Shown here: one piece after another, positions 1 through 7,914 of the stretch | Layout of the letters: each line of letters opens with the position of its first letter | Numbering within the stretch: position 1 is the first letter of the stretch | From: JAFGJQ01 sp052034525 | GTDB lineage: Bacteria; Planctomycetota; Phycisphaerae; UBA1845 | Reading direction: 5' to 3' | DNA: 64,000 nt | NCBI GenBank assembly: GCA_052034525.1 | Contig: JBPOIK010000112.1 | Coordinates: forward strand, 1-64,000 | Notes under the pieces: generated by a model | Seen by the model: only the letters and a program-made list of their open reading frames with translations | Told to the model about the DNA's origin: nothing | The model's database searches: none | Translations under genes and position numbers: made by a program

Positions 1-82
1 TCCGCGCTTTTCGCCATTTGCCGTCTCAGGGATTCTCGTCGAGAGCTTTCATAACCTTCGTAACGTTACGGCCTTACGGAAC

Positions 83-155
83 TGGAGCCGATGAGAGTCG
101 AACTCACGACCTCTTGCATGCCATGCACGCGCTCTCCCAACTGCGCTACGGCCCC
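83..155 (-). tRNA. tRNA-Ala (anticodon GGC)
   Basis: The minus strand folds into a 73-nt cloverleaf. The acceptor stem is GGGGCCG paired with CGGCTCC and contains G3-U70, the alanine identity pair. The anticodon loop ATGGCAT gives anticodon GGC, which reads GCC codons. The T-loop is TTCGACT and the discriminator base is A. The 3' CCA is not encoded. Two stem mismatches are visible: G28-A42 in the anticodon stem and G12-A23 in the D stem. It lies downstream of the his operon on the same strand. Confidence 0.95.
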
Positions 156-292
156 GTGGGTGTTGTCGCGGAGGGGGCGGTAAGCCAGCGGGCCGGCCCG
201 CAGACCCCAACCGCAGACTGCGGATTCTACAGCAGTCGGCGGTTGTTGCAAGGGGGCCGGCGACAGTCTGCAACCCTCTCGGGCGGCGAAGA

Positions 293-1534
293 TTACGGCC
301 GGAAGCGGCTGCGAAGCTCGTGCAGCACCTCGTCCATCGAGACGCCGGCGGCCGTCATCTTCACCAGCAGATGATACAGCACATCGCCGCATTCCCAGAC
401 GAGATTCTCGCGGGTGGGCGCTGCGATCACCTCCTCGATCTCCTCCCGCAGCTTGCCGGCCAGTTGGTCCGGGTCGGCCAGCAGCTTCTGCGTGTACGTC
501 CGCGGTGGTGCGCCGACCACCTCCGCTCGCCGACTCTCCAGCGTGCCGGCCAGCGATCGCAGCACATCGCACCCGGCCGGCCCAAAACATGTCTCCGCAT
601 TCGTATGACAGGCCGGTCCGGTCTGCTCGACAACAAACAGCAACGCGTCGCGATCGCAATCCCACCGGGCCTGCAACAGCTTCTGTGTGTGGCCGGAGGT
701 GTCGCCCTTTCGCCAAAGCTGTCGACGCGAGCGTGAGTAATACCAGCCTCGTCCTTCGCGCAAGGCCGCCCGAAGCGATTGGGCGTTGCTGAACGCCAGC
801 ATCAGCACGTCGCGTGTGTCCGCATTCTGTACGATCGTCGGCGCCAATCCGTCCGTGTCAAAGCGTACCTGGGCCGCGAAGGCATCGGCCAGATCCAGCG
901 TGCCCTCATAAATCGCTCGGCCGATCTGCGAGTTCATCCCCAGCTCTTCCAGCGCCCGGATGTCCTCTGCGTCACGAATGCCGCCGGCCACGGTGATCGG
1001 GCGGTCCGTCGCCTCTTGCAGGCGGCGGGCTGTCTCCAGATCCGGGCCGGCCAGGCATCCCTCGGCGTGGACTTGGGTAAACAGAAAACCACCGCAGAAC
1101 GGCGACGTCTCGCGCACGACGTCCAGCACGGATTGTCCCGTGTTCTGCGTCCAGCCATGATCGACGACTTCCTGCCCGCGCGCGTCGACCGCCACGATGA
1201 GCCATTGCGGCGGAAACTGCCTCAAAAACTCCGGCTTCGCTGCCGTACCGAGCACCACCTGCCGGGCACCGGCTCGAATCCAGTCGCGGACCTGCTCGGC
1301 CGTTCGAATGCCGCCGCCGACCCGGCACGGGGCGACCTGACAGCAGGCGGCCACCAGGTCGCGGTTGTCGCCCTGGCCACGGGCCGCGTCGAGATCCACC
1401 ACGGCAACCGGACCATAGCGGGCGAACTCCGCCGCCAGGTCCGCCGGTTCGCGGGGCGACGTGAGCAGGTGATCGCGTCCCTGTCGGAGTTGCACCGCCT
1501 GCCCGCGGGAAATGTCGATACTCGGAATGATCAT
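293..1534 (-). CDS. hisA-hisIE: Fused HisA-HisI-HisE, three histidine pathway enzymes in one chain
   Basis: A 413-residue protein carrying three consecutive steps of histidine synthesis. Residues 1-222 are HisA (ProFAR isomerase, beta/alpha barrel), with the catalytic aspartates at D7 (PSIDIS) and D117 (AVDARG). Residues 226-320 are HisI (phosphoribosyl-AMP cyclohydrolase), with the WRKGDTSG and DCDRDAL motifs and zinc cysteines C293, C309 and C316. Residues 327-413 are HisE (phosphoribosyl-ATP pyrophosphatase), with REEIEEVI and ECGDVLYHLL. All three motif sets look intact and the reading frame is continuous. The ATG overlaps the hisF stop as ATGA, which decides the start over an in-frame ATG 60 bases upstream. 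HisIE fusions are common; adding HisA in front is not. Confidence 0.93.
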   Translation of the reverse strand: MIIPSIDISRGQAVQLRQGRDHLLTSPREPADLAAEFARYGPVAVVDLDAARGQGDNRDLVAACCQVAPCRVGGGIRTAEQVRDWIRAGARQVVLGTAAKPEFLRQFPPQWLIVAVDARGQEVVDHGWTQNTGQSVLDVVRETSPFCGGFLFTQVHAEGCLAGPDLETARRLQEATDRPITVAGGIRDAEDIRALEELGMNSQIGRAIYEGTLDLADAFAAQVRFDTDGLAPTIVQNADTRDVLMLAFSNAQSLRAALREGRGWYYSRSRRQLWRKGDTSGHTQKLLQARWDCDRDALLFVVEQTGPACHTNAETCFGPAGCDVLRSLAGTLESRRAEVVGAPPRTYTQKLLADPDQLAGKLREEIEEVIAAPTRENLVWECGDVLYHLLVKMTAAGVSMDEVLHELRSRFRP

Positions 1535-2289
1535 CCCAATCTCACTTCGATCCCGTGGCCTCGCAGCACTTCCTTGAGTCGATTCGCGGTCCACGAGCCA
1601 TCATGGAAAACCGAGGCGGCCAGTGCCGCCGAACAGCGGGTCTTGCGGAACAGCTCCACGAAATCCTCCGCGTTGCCGGCCCCGCCGGACGCGATGACCG
1701 GCACGCGCACAGCCCGGGATACCGCGTCCGTGATTTCGATGGAGAACCCCTGTCTCTGTCCGTCTGTGTCGATAACGTTCAGAAGGATCTCTCCCGCGCC
1801 CAAATCAACCGCCTGCCGCGCCCAGTCCAGAGCCGTCCAATCCGTCCGCTTGCGACCGCCGTGCGTCGTGACATGCCACGTTTCTCCGTGGCTGCACGCA
1901 TCAATCGACAGCACGACGCACCGCGCCCCGAACTCCCGCGACAGCTCTCGAAGCAGCTCCGGCCGTTGGACGGCCGCCGTGTTCACGCTGATTCTGTCCG
2001 CCCCGGCCCGAACGATGTCTCGCGCGTCAGTCACGGATCGGATGCCGCCCCCGACGATGAAGGGTACCGGCACCACGTCCGACAGCCGTCGGATGAGGTC
2101 GATCAGAAGGGGCCGGGCCTCGACGGACGCGGTCACATCCAGCAGGCACAACTCGTCTGCCCCGCCGTCCACATGCCGGCGGGCCAGATCCAGCGGGTCA
2201 CCCTGGGGACGCAGATTCTGAAACTGCACGCCTTTGACGACGCGGCCGTCTTTGATATCCAGGCATGGGATGATGCGGCGGGTCAGCAT
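1531..2289 (-). CDS. hisF: Imidazole glycerol phosphate synthase cyclase subunit HisF
   Basis: A 252-residue beta/alpha barrel of normal length. HisF uses ammonia from the HisH glutaminase to convert PRFAR into imidazole glycerol phosphate and AICAR. The family start RRIIPCLDIKDGRVVKG is present with catalytic D11, and the second aspartate lies in VLSIDA near residue 130. The phosphate-binding segments FIVGGGI and VIASGGAG are also visible. It is followed by the HisA-HisIE gene with a 4-base overlap and preceded by the HAD gene with a 58-base gap. No hisH is present beside it, so the partner must be encoded elsewhere. Confidence 0.96.
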   Translation of the reverse strand: MLTRRIIPCLDIKDGRVVKGVQFQNLRPQGDPLDLARRHVDGGADELCLLDVTASVEARPLLIDLIRRLSDVVPVPFIVGGGIRSVTDARDIVRAGADRISVNTAAVQRPELLRELSREFGARCVVLSIDACSHGETWHVTTHGGRKRTDWTALDWARQAVDLGAGEILLNVIDTDGQRQGFSIEITDAVSRAVRVPVIASGGAGNAEDFVELFRKTRCSAALAASVFHDGSWTANRLKEVLRGHGIEVRLG

Positions 2290-2347
2290 TGCATGAGATT
2301 CCGCGGCGGGATCCGCCCCGCCGGGCAGCTTTTTTCTGAACGAAACC

Positions 2348-3343
2348 TTATGGCCGCCCGATCGTCCTGGCCAACAAGTCCGACAGTGCCTCGAACTGCG
2401 GAATAACCCCGATCGTGAACTCGGCGGCGCGGATCTCGTCCACGCGATCCTCCGCCAGGGCGGCGGAGGTCACCAGCACGAAATCCACGTCAAGACCGCG
2501 GGCCCGGGCATTCGCGGTCGACCGGAAATCCGCCATTCCGTCGCCGACGAAGACCGCTCGCTCGCCGGCCGGGGCGCGCAGCGTGTTGCTGTTTTTCAGG
2601 GCTTCGACGGCGGTGTCGAATCCGACCACCGCCGCCGCCAGCGGAAACCAGTGCGGTTTGGACAGGGCGGTCTGTCCGGTCGCCCGCTCCGCGGCCTCCA
2701 CGTCGTCATGCGTCACGAGCGTGTGTATCTGGCCTTCGCGTATCAGCTCGAACTGCCGGATCGGTTCGAGAACCTCATCTTTCCCCCGGCCGGTACAGAT
2801 ACAGATGAGGCATCCGCTCTGGCAGAGCCGATGGAACGTCGTCCGCTTGGCCTGCGCCTCGCCGAGAACCTGGTGGCGGGGCCTGATGTCGAATCGGCGG
2901 TCTCGCTCGTGAAAGATGCTCTGAAACCGCGGAATGATCGGCTCAAACCACGGCTGCCGGTCCAGCCAGTCCGCCGGCGAGCCGCTGCTGTCGCTCCGAT
3001 GCCCGAGCGATTCGGCATACTCCGCCAGCGCCTCCGACCAGCGATCCGCGGCGGCTGTCACGTCATCTTGCGACAACGCTCGCGCAAGATCCCTCCGGAC
3101 AGCGGCCTGGCGCGCGCAGCCCACCAGGGCCCCCGCCAGGTACCAGTTCGAGTTGATGCCGACGGCCTTGACGCACTGCTGCGCGGAGCGCACGTCAAAC
3201 AGCTCCCGGTCCAGTGCTCGAAACGTCTCGCGCGGCAATCCGTCCAGTTCGAGCACCGCCACGGCCGCCGCCAGCGCCGTACGCCAGTATGGCCGTTCGC
3301 ACAGGAACACGCCGTCCGCATCGAGCACGACGCGCAAGGCCAT
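2348..3343 (-). CDS. HAD-superfamily phosphatase in the his operon, possible histidinol-phosphatase
   Basis: A 331-residue HAD-like hydrolase. Motif I is VVLDADGVF (nucleophile D8 and acid/base D10), a motif II-like segment is ICTGRGKDE, and motif IV is VFVGDGMADF. A cap insert of roughly 180 residues lies between motif I and motif II. The start codon shares one base with the hisB stop (TGATG), so it is translated together with the histidine enzymes. The pathway needs a histidinol-phosphate phosphatase and no recognised one is visible in this operon. That makes this protein a candidate for the step, but the placement is inference; the fold call is firm and the substrate is not. Confidence 0.8.
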   Translation of the reverse strand: MALRVVLDADGVFLCERPYWRTALAAAVAVLELDGLPRETFRALDRELFDVRSAQQCVKAVGINSNWYLAGALVGCARQAAVRRDLARALSQDDVTAAADRWSEALAEYAESLGHRSDSSGSPADWLDRQPWFEPIIPRFQSIFHERDRRFDIRPRHQVLGEAQAKRTTFHRLCQSGCLICICTGRGKDEVLEPIRQFELIREGQIHTLVTHDDVEAAERATGQTALSKPHWFPLAAAVVGFDTAVEALKNSNTLRAPAGERAVFVGDGMADFRSTANARARGLDVDFVLVTSAALAEDRVDEIRAAEFTIGVIPQFEALSDLLARTIGRP

Positions 3344-4026
3344 CAGAGGCCCTCCACGACGTATCGCGGAACGGCCGCCAGCCCGCTGGTCTGGCCCGGT
3401 CGCACCTCAGCCGTGCCCAGCGCCGCCCCCACGCAATCCCCCAGGTTGCGAAACACCGTTTCGTACAGGTGGTGCAGGTTGCCCGCGTGGAGCACCTCGA
3501 CAGACACGGTTGCTGCGGTGCCGAAGGCGAATCCATCAACGAACTGCCGCAGATTCGTGCCATATGCGGCGGAAGCCTGCGACGAGCCCGGTTCGTACCA
3601 CGCGTCCACCCAGCCGTCGATGTCCACCGACGGCGGCACCGTCCAGCGTACGGCGCCGCGACCCTCGAACGAGATGCTGACCACGGACTCTGCGTCATCC
3701 ATGACGCTTCGCCGGCTGCAGCGGCCCGTGAGCCCCGCGGTCTGGCGTCGATGATCGTGGATGGCCGCCACCGCCCGTCCGACGAGCTGGCCGAGGTCCT
3801 CGCACCAAACGTGATCGAATTGCCAGGAGCCGGACCAGTCGCTTTCCTCCAGGGTCAGGGACACGCCGGCGCCTTTGGACCAGTGATCCAGAAAGTGGGC
3901 GAGGAGGCGATTGGGAACGGTCGGCAGGGCCGGACCGGACCAGCCCGGCTTTACGCTGATGGTCAGCCGGGTCTCGGCGGTGTGCCGGCTCACACGGAAC
4001 GGTGGAAACGGTTCGTTGACGCTCAT
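3343..4026 (-). CDS. hisB: Divergent imidazoleglycerol-phosphate dehydratase (HisB-like)
   Basis: A 227-residue protein with the IGPD layout: HTAETRL near the N-terminus, FLDHW (H48), a DH..CED segment (H72, E76) and GNLHHLYET (H185, H186, E189). In ordinary HisB these places hold the manganese ligands. Here the histidine of the usual HGG after the first motif is absent (residues 52-54 read GAG), the second H of HHTxED is V73, and PMDE reads VMDD. The dehydration of IGP to imidazole acetol phosphate is therefore assigned by fold and position rather than by a complete active site. An upstream in-frame ATG at 4137 lies inside hisD. I chose 4026 because GAGGGAA precedes it. Confidence 0.75.
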   Translation of the reverse strand: MSVNEPFPPFRVSRHTAETRLTISVKPGWSGPALPTVPNRLLAHFLDHWSKGAGVSLTLEESDWSGSWQFDHVWCEDLGQLVGRAVAAIHDHRRQTAGLTGRCSRRSVMDDAESVVSISFEGRGAVRWTVPPSVDIDGWVDAWYEPGSSQASAAYGTNLRQFVDGFAFGTAATVSVEVLHAGNLHHLYETVFRNLGDCVGAALGTAEVRPGQTSGLAAVPRYVVEGL

Positions 4027-4060
4027 TGCGATGGTTCCCTCGCGGGCCGGCCGGCCGTCG

Positions 4061-5359
4061 TCATGAACACTGCCACTGCTGCGCCGCGCGCTGATGCGCG
4101 CAGAATCCCTCGTTGTCGCCGAACGCGACGACCGCATCCGCCAGCCGCCGGTACGCCGATTCGCGCACGTCCACGATCGACGTGGCTTTCAGGAAATCGC
4201 GCACGGATACCGGCGACTCGGTGCGGGCGTAGCGGCTGGTCGGCAGAATGGCGTTCACGCCCACCACGTAATTCGTCAGCGAGATGATCGGAAACGCACC
4301 CATCAGAATCTCGCCGGCATTGGTGATGCGATCGCAGGTGGTCTGCGGATCTCGCGTCATGATCGCCAGGTGCTCCACCGCAAACTCGTTCGCGAACGCG
4401 ATGGATTCATCCAGGCTGCGGGTCAGCACCGCGCCACCGTACGTGTCGAGCACGCGCCGCGCGTAGTCCGCCCGCAGCGGCGAAAGCTGACCCAGTTCCC
4501 GCTCCACGATCTGGGCCACGGAACGTACGAGCGGTTCGTGATGCGTCACGAGCAGCGCGCACGAGTTCTCTCCGTGTTCCGCCTCCACCAGGAGATTCAA
4601 GGCCACGTTGTGCGGGTTGGCCGACTCGTCGCACAAGATGATCGACTCGCTGGGGCCCGCGCCCGGACCGGGGTCAATCTCGTCGGCCAGCAGTCGCTTG
4701 GCCGCGGTGGCGTAGACGTTGGCCGGGCCCACGATCTTGGCGCACGCCGGTATGGTCTGCGTGCCGTATGCCACGGCCGCGACCGCCTGGGCTCCTCCCG
4801 CCCGATAGACCTCGTCAATGCCGATGACGCGGGCGGCGTACAGCGTAGCGCTGTCGGCTTCGCCTCCGGGCCCCGGCGGCGTGCAGACGATGATCCGGGG
4901 CACGCCCGCCAGCCTGGCCGGCACGCCCAACATGCAGAGCACCGAGGAAAACGAACCCCGTCCGCGCGGCACGTACAGGCAGACCGAGTCGATCGGTGTG
5001 AACCGCTCCGTACACACCAGCCCGTCGCCCATCTCCACCGTGCGAATCCGCGGCGGCATGGTCGCCTCATGAAACCGGCGTATGTTCTCGATGGCCAGGT
5101 CGATGGTGCGGCGCAGCTCCGGAGCGATGGCGTCAACCGCTCGATCGAACTCTTCCGGCGCCACCCGCAACTGCTCGGCCGTCAGTTCCACGCCGTCAAA
5201 CTCCGCCGTCCAGCGAAGCAACGCCGAGTCTCCATCCGCCCGCACCCGCTGCACGATGAACTCCGCCGCCTTCATCGCCTGCGTCAGGTCCGGCTGAGCC
5301 CGTACCAGCAACGCTCGCCGTTCGTCCGCCGACAGTTCCCACAGTCTGCGTATCTTCAT
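4061..5359 (-). CDS. hisD: Histidinol dehydrogenase, divergent form
   Basis: A 432-residue protein of normal HisD length. The enzyme oxidises histidinol to histidine with NAD and zinc. The GPSE motif (236-239), the EAEHG segment and the catalytic pair E329-H330 (VEHL) are present, as is the C-terminal histidine H422. Compared with the E. coli zinc site (Q259, H262, D360, H419, from memory), this protein has E259, H262, N363 and H422. The Gln and Asp ligands therefore appear swapped for Glu and Asn. The His of the usual NHVLPT is A370. It lies 34 bases before hisB and 69 bases after hisG in one operon. Confidence 0.9.
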   Translation of the reverse strand: MKIRRLWELSADERRALLVRAQPDLTQAMKAAEFIVQRVRADGDSALLRWTAEFDGVELTAEQLRVAPEEFDRAVDAIAPELRRTIDLAIENIRRFHEATMPPRIRTVEMGDGLVCTERFTPIDSVCLYVPRGRGSFSSVLCMLGVPARLAGVPRIIVCTPPGPGGEADSATLYAARVIGIDEVYRAGGAQAVAAVAYGTQTIPACAKIVGPANVYATAAKRLLADEIDPGPGAGPSESIILCDESANPHNVALNLLVEAEHGENSCALLVTHHEPLVRSVAQIVERELGQLSPLRADYARRVLDTYGGAVLTRSLDESIAFANEFAVEHLAIMTRDPQTTCDRITNAGEILMGAFPIISLTNYVVGVNAILPTSRYARTESPVSVRDFLKATSIVDVRESAYRRLADAVVAFGDNEGFCAHQRAAQQWQCS

Positions 5360-5428
5360 GGTTTTCGATTCCTTCGCGGACGGCGCCCGCCCCGGCTCCG
5401 TTCGCCGGGATCCCGGTGCCCGCCGCGG

Positions 5429-6295
5429 TCACGCAATCACCTTATCCACCTTCGTCTGGAGGATGTCGGTCGCACCGGCCGCCACCACCTTCAGAATCAC
5501 ATTCTTCACTTCGTCCACCGGCACCGCCGTCCGAACCGCGTACCCCAGGCCCCCATACAACGGCTGGATGGTCGGCGATTTCATCGCCGGCAGCACGGCC
5601 ACGACCGCCTCCAGCTTATCGGTCGGGACATTCAGGTCCAACAGCACGCGCTTGCGAGCCTCCAGCACTCCCCGTAACAACAGGCACATCTCGTCCATGA
5701 TCGATCTGCGAACCGGATCATTCCATGCGCCGCGGTTGGCATATGCACGGAGCGACGACTCGTAGATTTTCCCCACGATTTCCAGCCCGTGGGTCCGCAA
5801 CGTGCCGCCGGTCTGGCAGTTGTCCACGATCAGGTCCGCGTCTTCCGGCGGGAAGACCTCCGTCGCTCCGTAGGTTCTCAGATACCGGTAGGCGACGCCG
5901 CGATCCTTCATGAACAACTCGACCATCCGCGAGTATTCCGAGGCCACGATGATCGGCCGCCCGCGCACCTGGCGGAACGGATCAGACCCGGCCGACGCCG
6001 CGGCCACGATGTCCACACGGCCCAACCCGGTGTCCAGCAGTTCCACCACGTCTGCCCCGGTTTCATACACCCAGTCCTGCCCGGTGAAACCGACGTCGTG
6101 CGCTCCCAGCTCGATCAGGTCGGGAATGTTGGCGGCCTTGAGCAGCTTGATTGCAACCCGCTTGTCCGCGCAGGCGGGGCGATAACCGCCGTTTTCATAA
6201 ACGGACCAGCCGATGCCGTTCATCAGCTCGATGGCCGCACTCTGGAGCCGGCCTTTGGGCAGCACCAGCCGAAGTTGGGAATTCGTCCGGCTCAT
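5429..6295 (-). CDS. hisG: ATP phosphoribosyltransferase, long form
   Basis: This is the committed step of histidine synthesis: ATP plus PRPP gives phosphoribosyl-ATP. The protein has 288 residues, the length of the long HisG that carries a C-terminal feedback domain and needs no HisZ. The N-terminal LRLVLPKGRL, the ELGAHDVGFTGQDWV segment and the PRPP-loop region ADLIVDNCQTGGTLR are clear. The C-terminal part ends in a ferredoxin-like stretch around PVDEVKNVILKVVAAGATDI. Its ATG overlaps the stop of the regulator gene as ATGA, so the two are translationally coupled. Confidence 0.95.
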   Translation of the reverse strand: MSRTNSQLRLVLPKGRLQSAAIELMNGIGWSVYENGGYRPACADKRVAIKLLKAANIPDLIELGAHDVGFTGQDWVYETGADVVELLDTGLGRVDIVAAASAGSDPFRQVRGRPIIVASEYSRMVELFMKDRGVAYRYLRTYGATEVFPPEDADLIVDNCQTGGTLRTHGLEIVGKIYESSLRAYANRGAWNDPVRRSIMDEMCLLLRGVLEARKRVLLDLNVPTDKLEAVVAVLPAMKSPTIQPLYGGLGYAVRTAVPVDEVKNVILKVVAAGATDILQTKVDKVIA

Positions 6296-6642
6296 GACCC
6301 GGCCCCATCCCGACGCGCTCGGCCGCCTTTGCGGGACCGGCGCTTCGGACGGCTCATCCGCCGCAGCATCATCGGGTATCCCCCCTCGCCCTCCTGCATC
6401 CAGCGGGCGATACGGGCCAGTGTCCGCGAACTCATGCCGGTCTCCTTCTCAATTTCCTTGTATGAGACGCCCTCGCTCAGCCGCCGGACGGCCAGCCAGC
6501 GGTTGCGCATTTCCTGCAGCTCGTGGGTCGTCATGAGGTCGCGGAAGAACCGCGCAGCCTCCTTCACGCTGCGCAGCTTCAGAATCGCGCGAAACAGCGC
6601 CTGTGTCTGCGGATCACACCATCCGTCCCGGCCGTCTGCCAT
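6292..6642 (-). CDS. TrpR/YerC-family regulator at the head of the his operon
   Basis: A 116-residue helical protein of the TrpR superfamily, YerC/YecD branch. It has the family core TTHELQEMRNRW, a first helix VKEAARFFRDLM, and the helix-turn-helix GVSYKEIEKETGMSSRTLARIARWM. A basic tail of about 25 residues follows. It is the first gene of the operon and overlaps hisG by 4 bases. YerC-type proteins are predicted histidine-responsive repressors in Firmicutes, which fits the position here; that role is carried over by analogy. The start at 6642 has GGAGGG upstream, and the longer reading frame crosses the promoter. Confidence 0.88.
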   Translation of the reverse strand: MADGRDGWCDPQTQALFRAILKLRSVKEAARFFRDLMTTHELQEMRNRWLAVRRLSEGVSYKEIEKETGMSSRTLARIARWMQEGEGGYPMMLRRMSRPKRRSRKGGRARRDGAGS

Positions 6643-6678
6643 CTCGGGGGCCCTCCGGTCGCCATGCCTTATTCCGGT

Positions 6679-6694
6679 ATAGAGTACACTGTAT
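6679..6694. promoter_or_regulatory. Candidate operator of the his operon
   Basis: A 16-bp dyad with half-sites ATAnAGT and ACTnTAT separated by two bases. It lies between the -35 and the start region of the predicted his promoter and covers the -10. It is the natural target for the TrpR-like regulator encoded by the first gene, implying autoregulation. Confidence 0.55.
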
Positions 6695-6708
6695 CTGGAT
6701 AAAGTCAA
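6681..6708 (-). promoter_or_regulatory. Predicted promoter of the his operon
   Basis: On the minus strand, TTGACT (6703-6708) and TACTCT (6681-6686) are separated by 16 bases. This would give a leader of about 30 nt before the regulator ATG at 6642. Confidence 0.5.
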
Positions 6709-6851
6709 TGCCGGGCACCGGGCTGGGGGCGGTGTTTTTTTCCCCCTCCCCGGCGGGTCGCCAATGGCCGCGGCAGAACCCCGGATGCCACGCCGCCCGG
6801 CGGGAAAGCGGCGGCGGGCCGAGCCGGTCGGGGTCCCCGTCAGGGCCGGCT

Positions 6852-6875
6852 CCCGCCTAATCCGCGGGAGGCGGG
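6852..6875 (-). terminator. GC-rich hairpin just downstream of the transaminase gene
   Basis: Perfect 7-bp stem CCCGCCT/AGGCGGG with a 10-nt loop, 10 bases past the end of the transaminase gene. There is no T tract, so it may only be an mRNA 3' end structure. Confidence 0.3.
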
Positions 6876-6884
6876 CGCGGGGGA

Positions 6885-7757
6885 TCAGGCGACGGCGGCC
6901 ACGCGGCTCTGCTCGTCGATGATGCGCAGTGCATAGTCGTAGAGCCGGCGGGTGATCGGGCCGGGGCATCCGCCGGCGATCGGGCGGGTATTGATGCGGG
7001 TGATGGGCATCACGTTGTACGTCGTGGCGGTGAAGAAGACCTCGTCAGCGGAATACAGCTCGGCCTCCATGATCCGCGTTTCGCGGGCGGGCAGACCGAG
7101 TTCCGACGCGCACTCCAGGATGAAGCCCCGGGTGACACCGTGCAGAATGTGCTCGTCCGCCGGGGGCGTGCGGAGCACGCCATCCTTCACCAGAAACACG
7201 TTGGAGGAGCAGCTTTCCCGCACCTCGCCGGAGGAGGTGACGAGAAGAGCGTCGAAGAAGCCCTCCCGCACCGCCTGGTTTTTGAGCAGTACGTTGGGCA
7301 GCAGCGAGATGGCCTTGATGCAGCATCGGCCCCAGCGGATGTCCTCGGCCGTCTTCACGCTGACGCCCTTTTCAATCCGCTCCGTCGGCACCGGCGGCAG
7401 CGGCTTGAACGTCAGCACCACCGTCGGCTCTAGCGCCACCTGGCAGATATGCTGCCGCGGATAAACCCCCCGCGTGATCTGGATATACACCAAGGTGTGT
7501 TCGAATCCGCTGCGGGTCAGCCCTTCGTGAATGACCGTCTCCAGCCCGTAGGCATCCGGATCGAACGGCAGGTCCAGACCGCCGACGCTCTGGCGCAACC
7601 GGGCCATGTGCTGCGGCAGGCGGAACGGCCGGCCATGGTGGGCGGCAACCACCTCGTAGATGCCGTCCGAGAAATGGAACCCGCGATCCTCGATGGAAAC
7701 CATTGCTTCACGCGGGGGACAGAACCGACCGTTGATATACGCAATTTCCTGTGGCAT
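6885..7757 (-). CDS. dat: D-amino-acid transaminase-like class IV aminotransferase
   Basis: A 290-residue PLP enzyme of fold type IV. The N-terminal YINGRF and IEDRGFHFSDGIYEVV match the D-alanine transaminase pattern more closely than the branched-chain one. The segment DIRWGRCCIKAISLLPNVL contains the PLP lysine at about residue 147. RESCSSNVF and ATTYNVMPI complete the pocket. Such enzymes make D-glutamate or D-alanine for peptidoglycan, or act as related lyases; the substrate is not settled by sequence. GGAAGGACGT precedes the ATG. A short dyad (GATCT/AGATC, 7769-7784) sits in the upstream region. Confidence 0.85.
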   Translation of the reverse strand: MPQEIAYINGRFCPPREAMVSIEDRGFHFSDGIYEVVAAHHGRPFRLPQHMARLRQSVGGLDLPFDPDAYGLETVIHEGLTRSGFEHTLVYIQITRGVYPRQHICQVALEPTVVLTFKPLPPVPTERIEKGVSVKTAEDIRWGRCCIKAISLLPNVLLKNQAVREGFFDALLVTSSGEVRESCSSNVFLVKDGVLRTPPADEHILHGVTRGFILECASELGLPARETRIMEAELYSADEVFFTATTYNVMPITRINTRPIAGGCPGPITRRLYDYALRIIDEQSRVAAVA

Positions 7758-7914
7758 ACGTCCTTCCTGATCTCTGTATAGATCGGTTCTCCCGGCGCAC
7801 GGGCTTAAGTCGGCCCGCGGCTCGCGGGGGCGGGCGCGGGCGCAGGTCCGCTAACGTGTGTCCACTCCGGACGGGGCGGCGCATCGTGCCCGGTCCGGGG
7901 GGCGTGCCGGAACG

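Noticed and set aside
1270..1290. tRNA-like T-loop text (TTCGAATCC type)
   Set aside because: It lies within the HisA coding part and no cloverleaf can be built around it.
779..2221. A 480-codon plus-strand open frame
   Set aside because: Antisense to hisA-hisIE and hisF, which have full family motifs; no homology-like pattern in the plus-strand product.
3343..4137. Longer hisB with start at 4137
   Set aside because: The extra 37 residues are Arg/Ser-rich and lie inside hisD in another frame; a better ribosome binding site precedes 4026.
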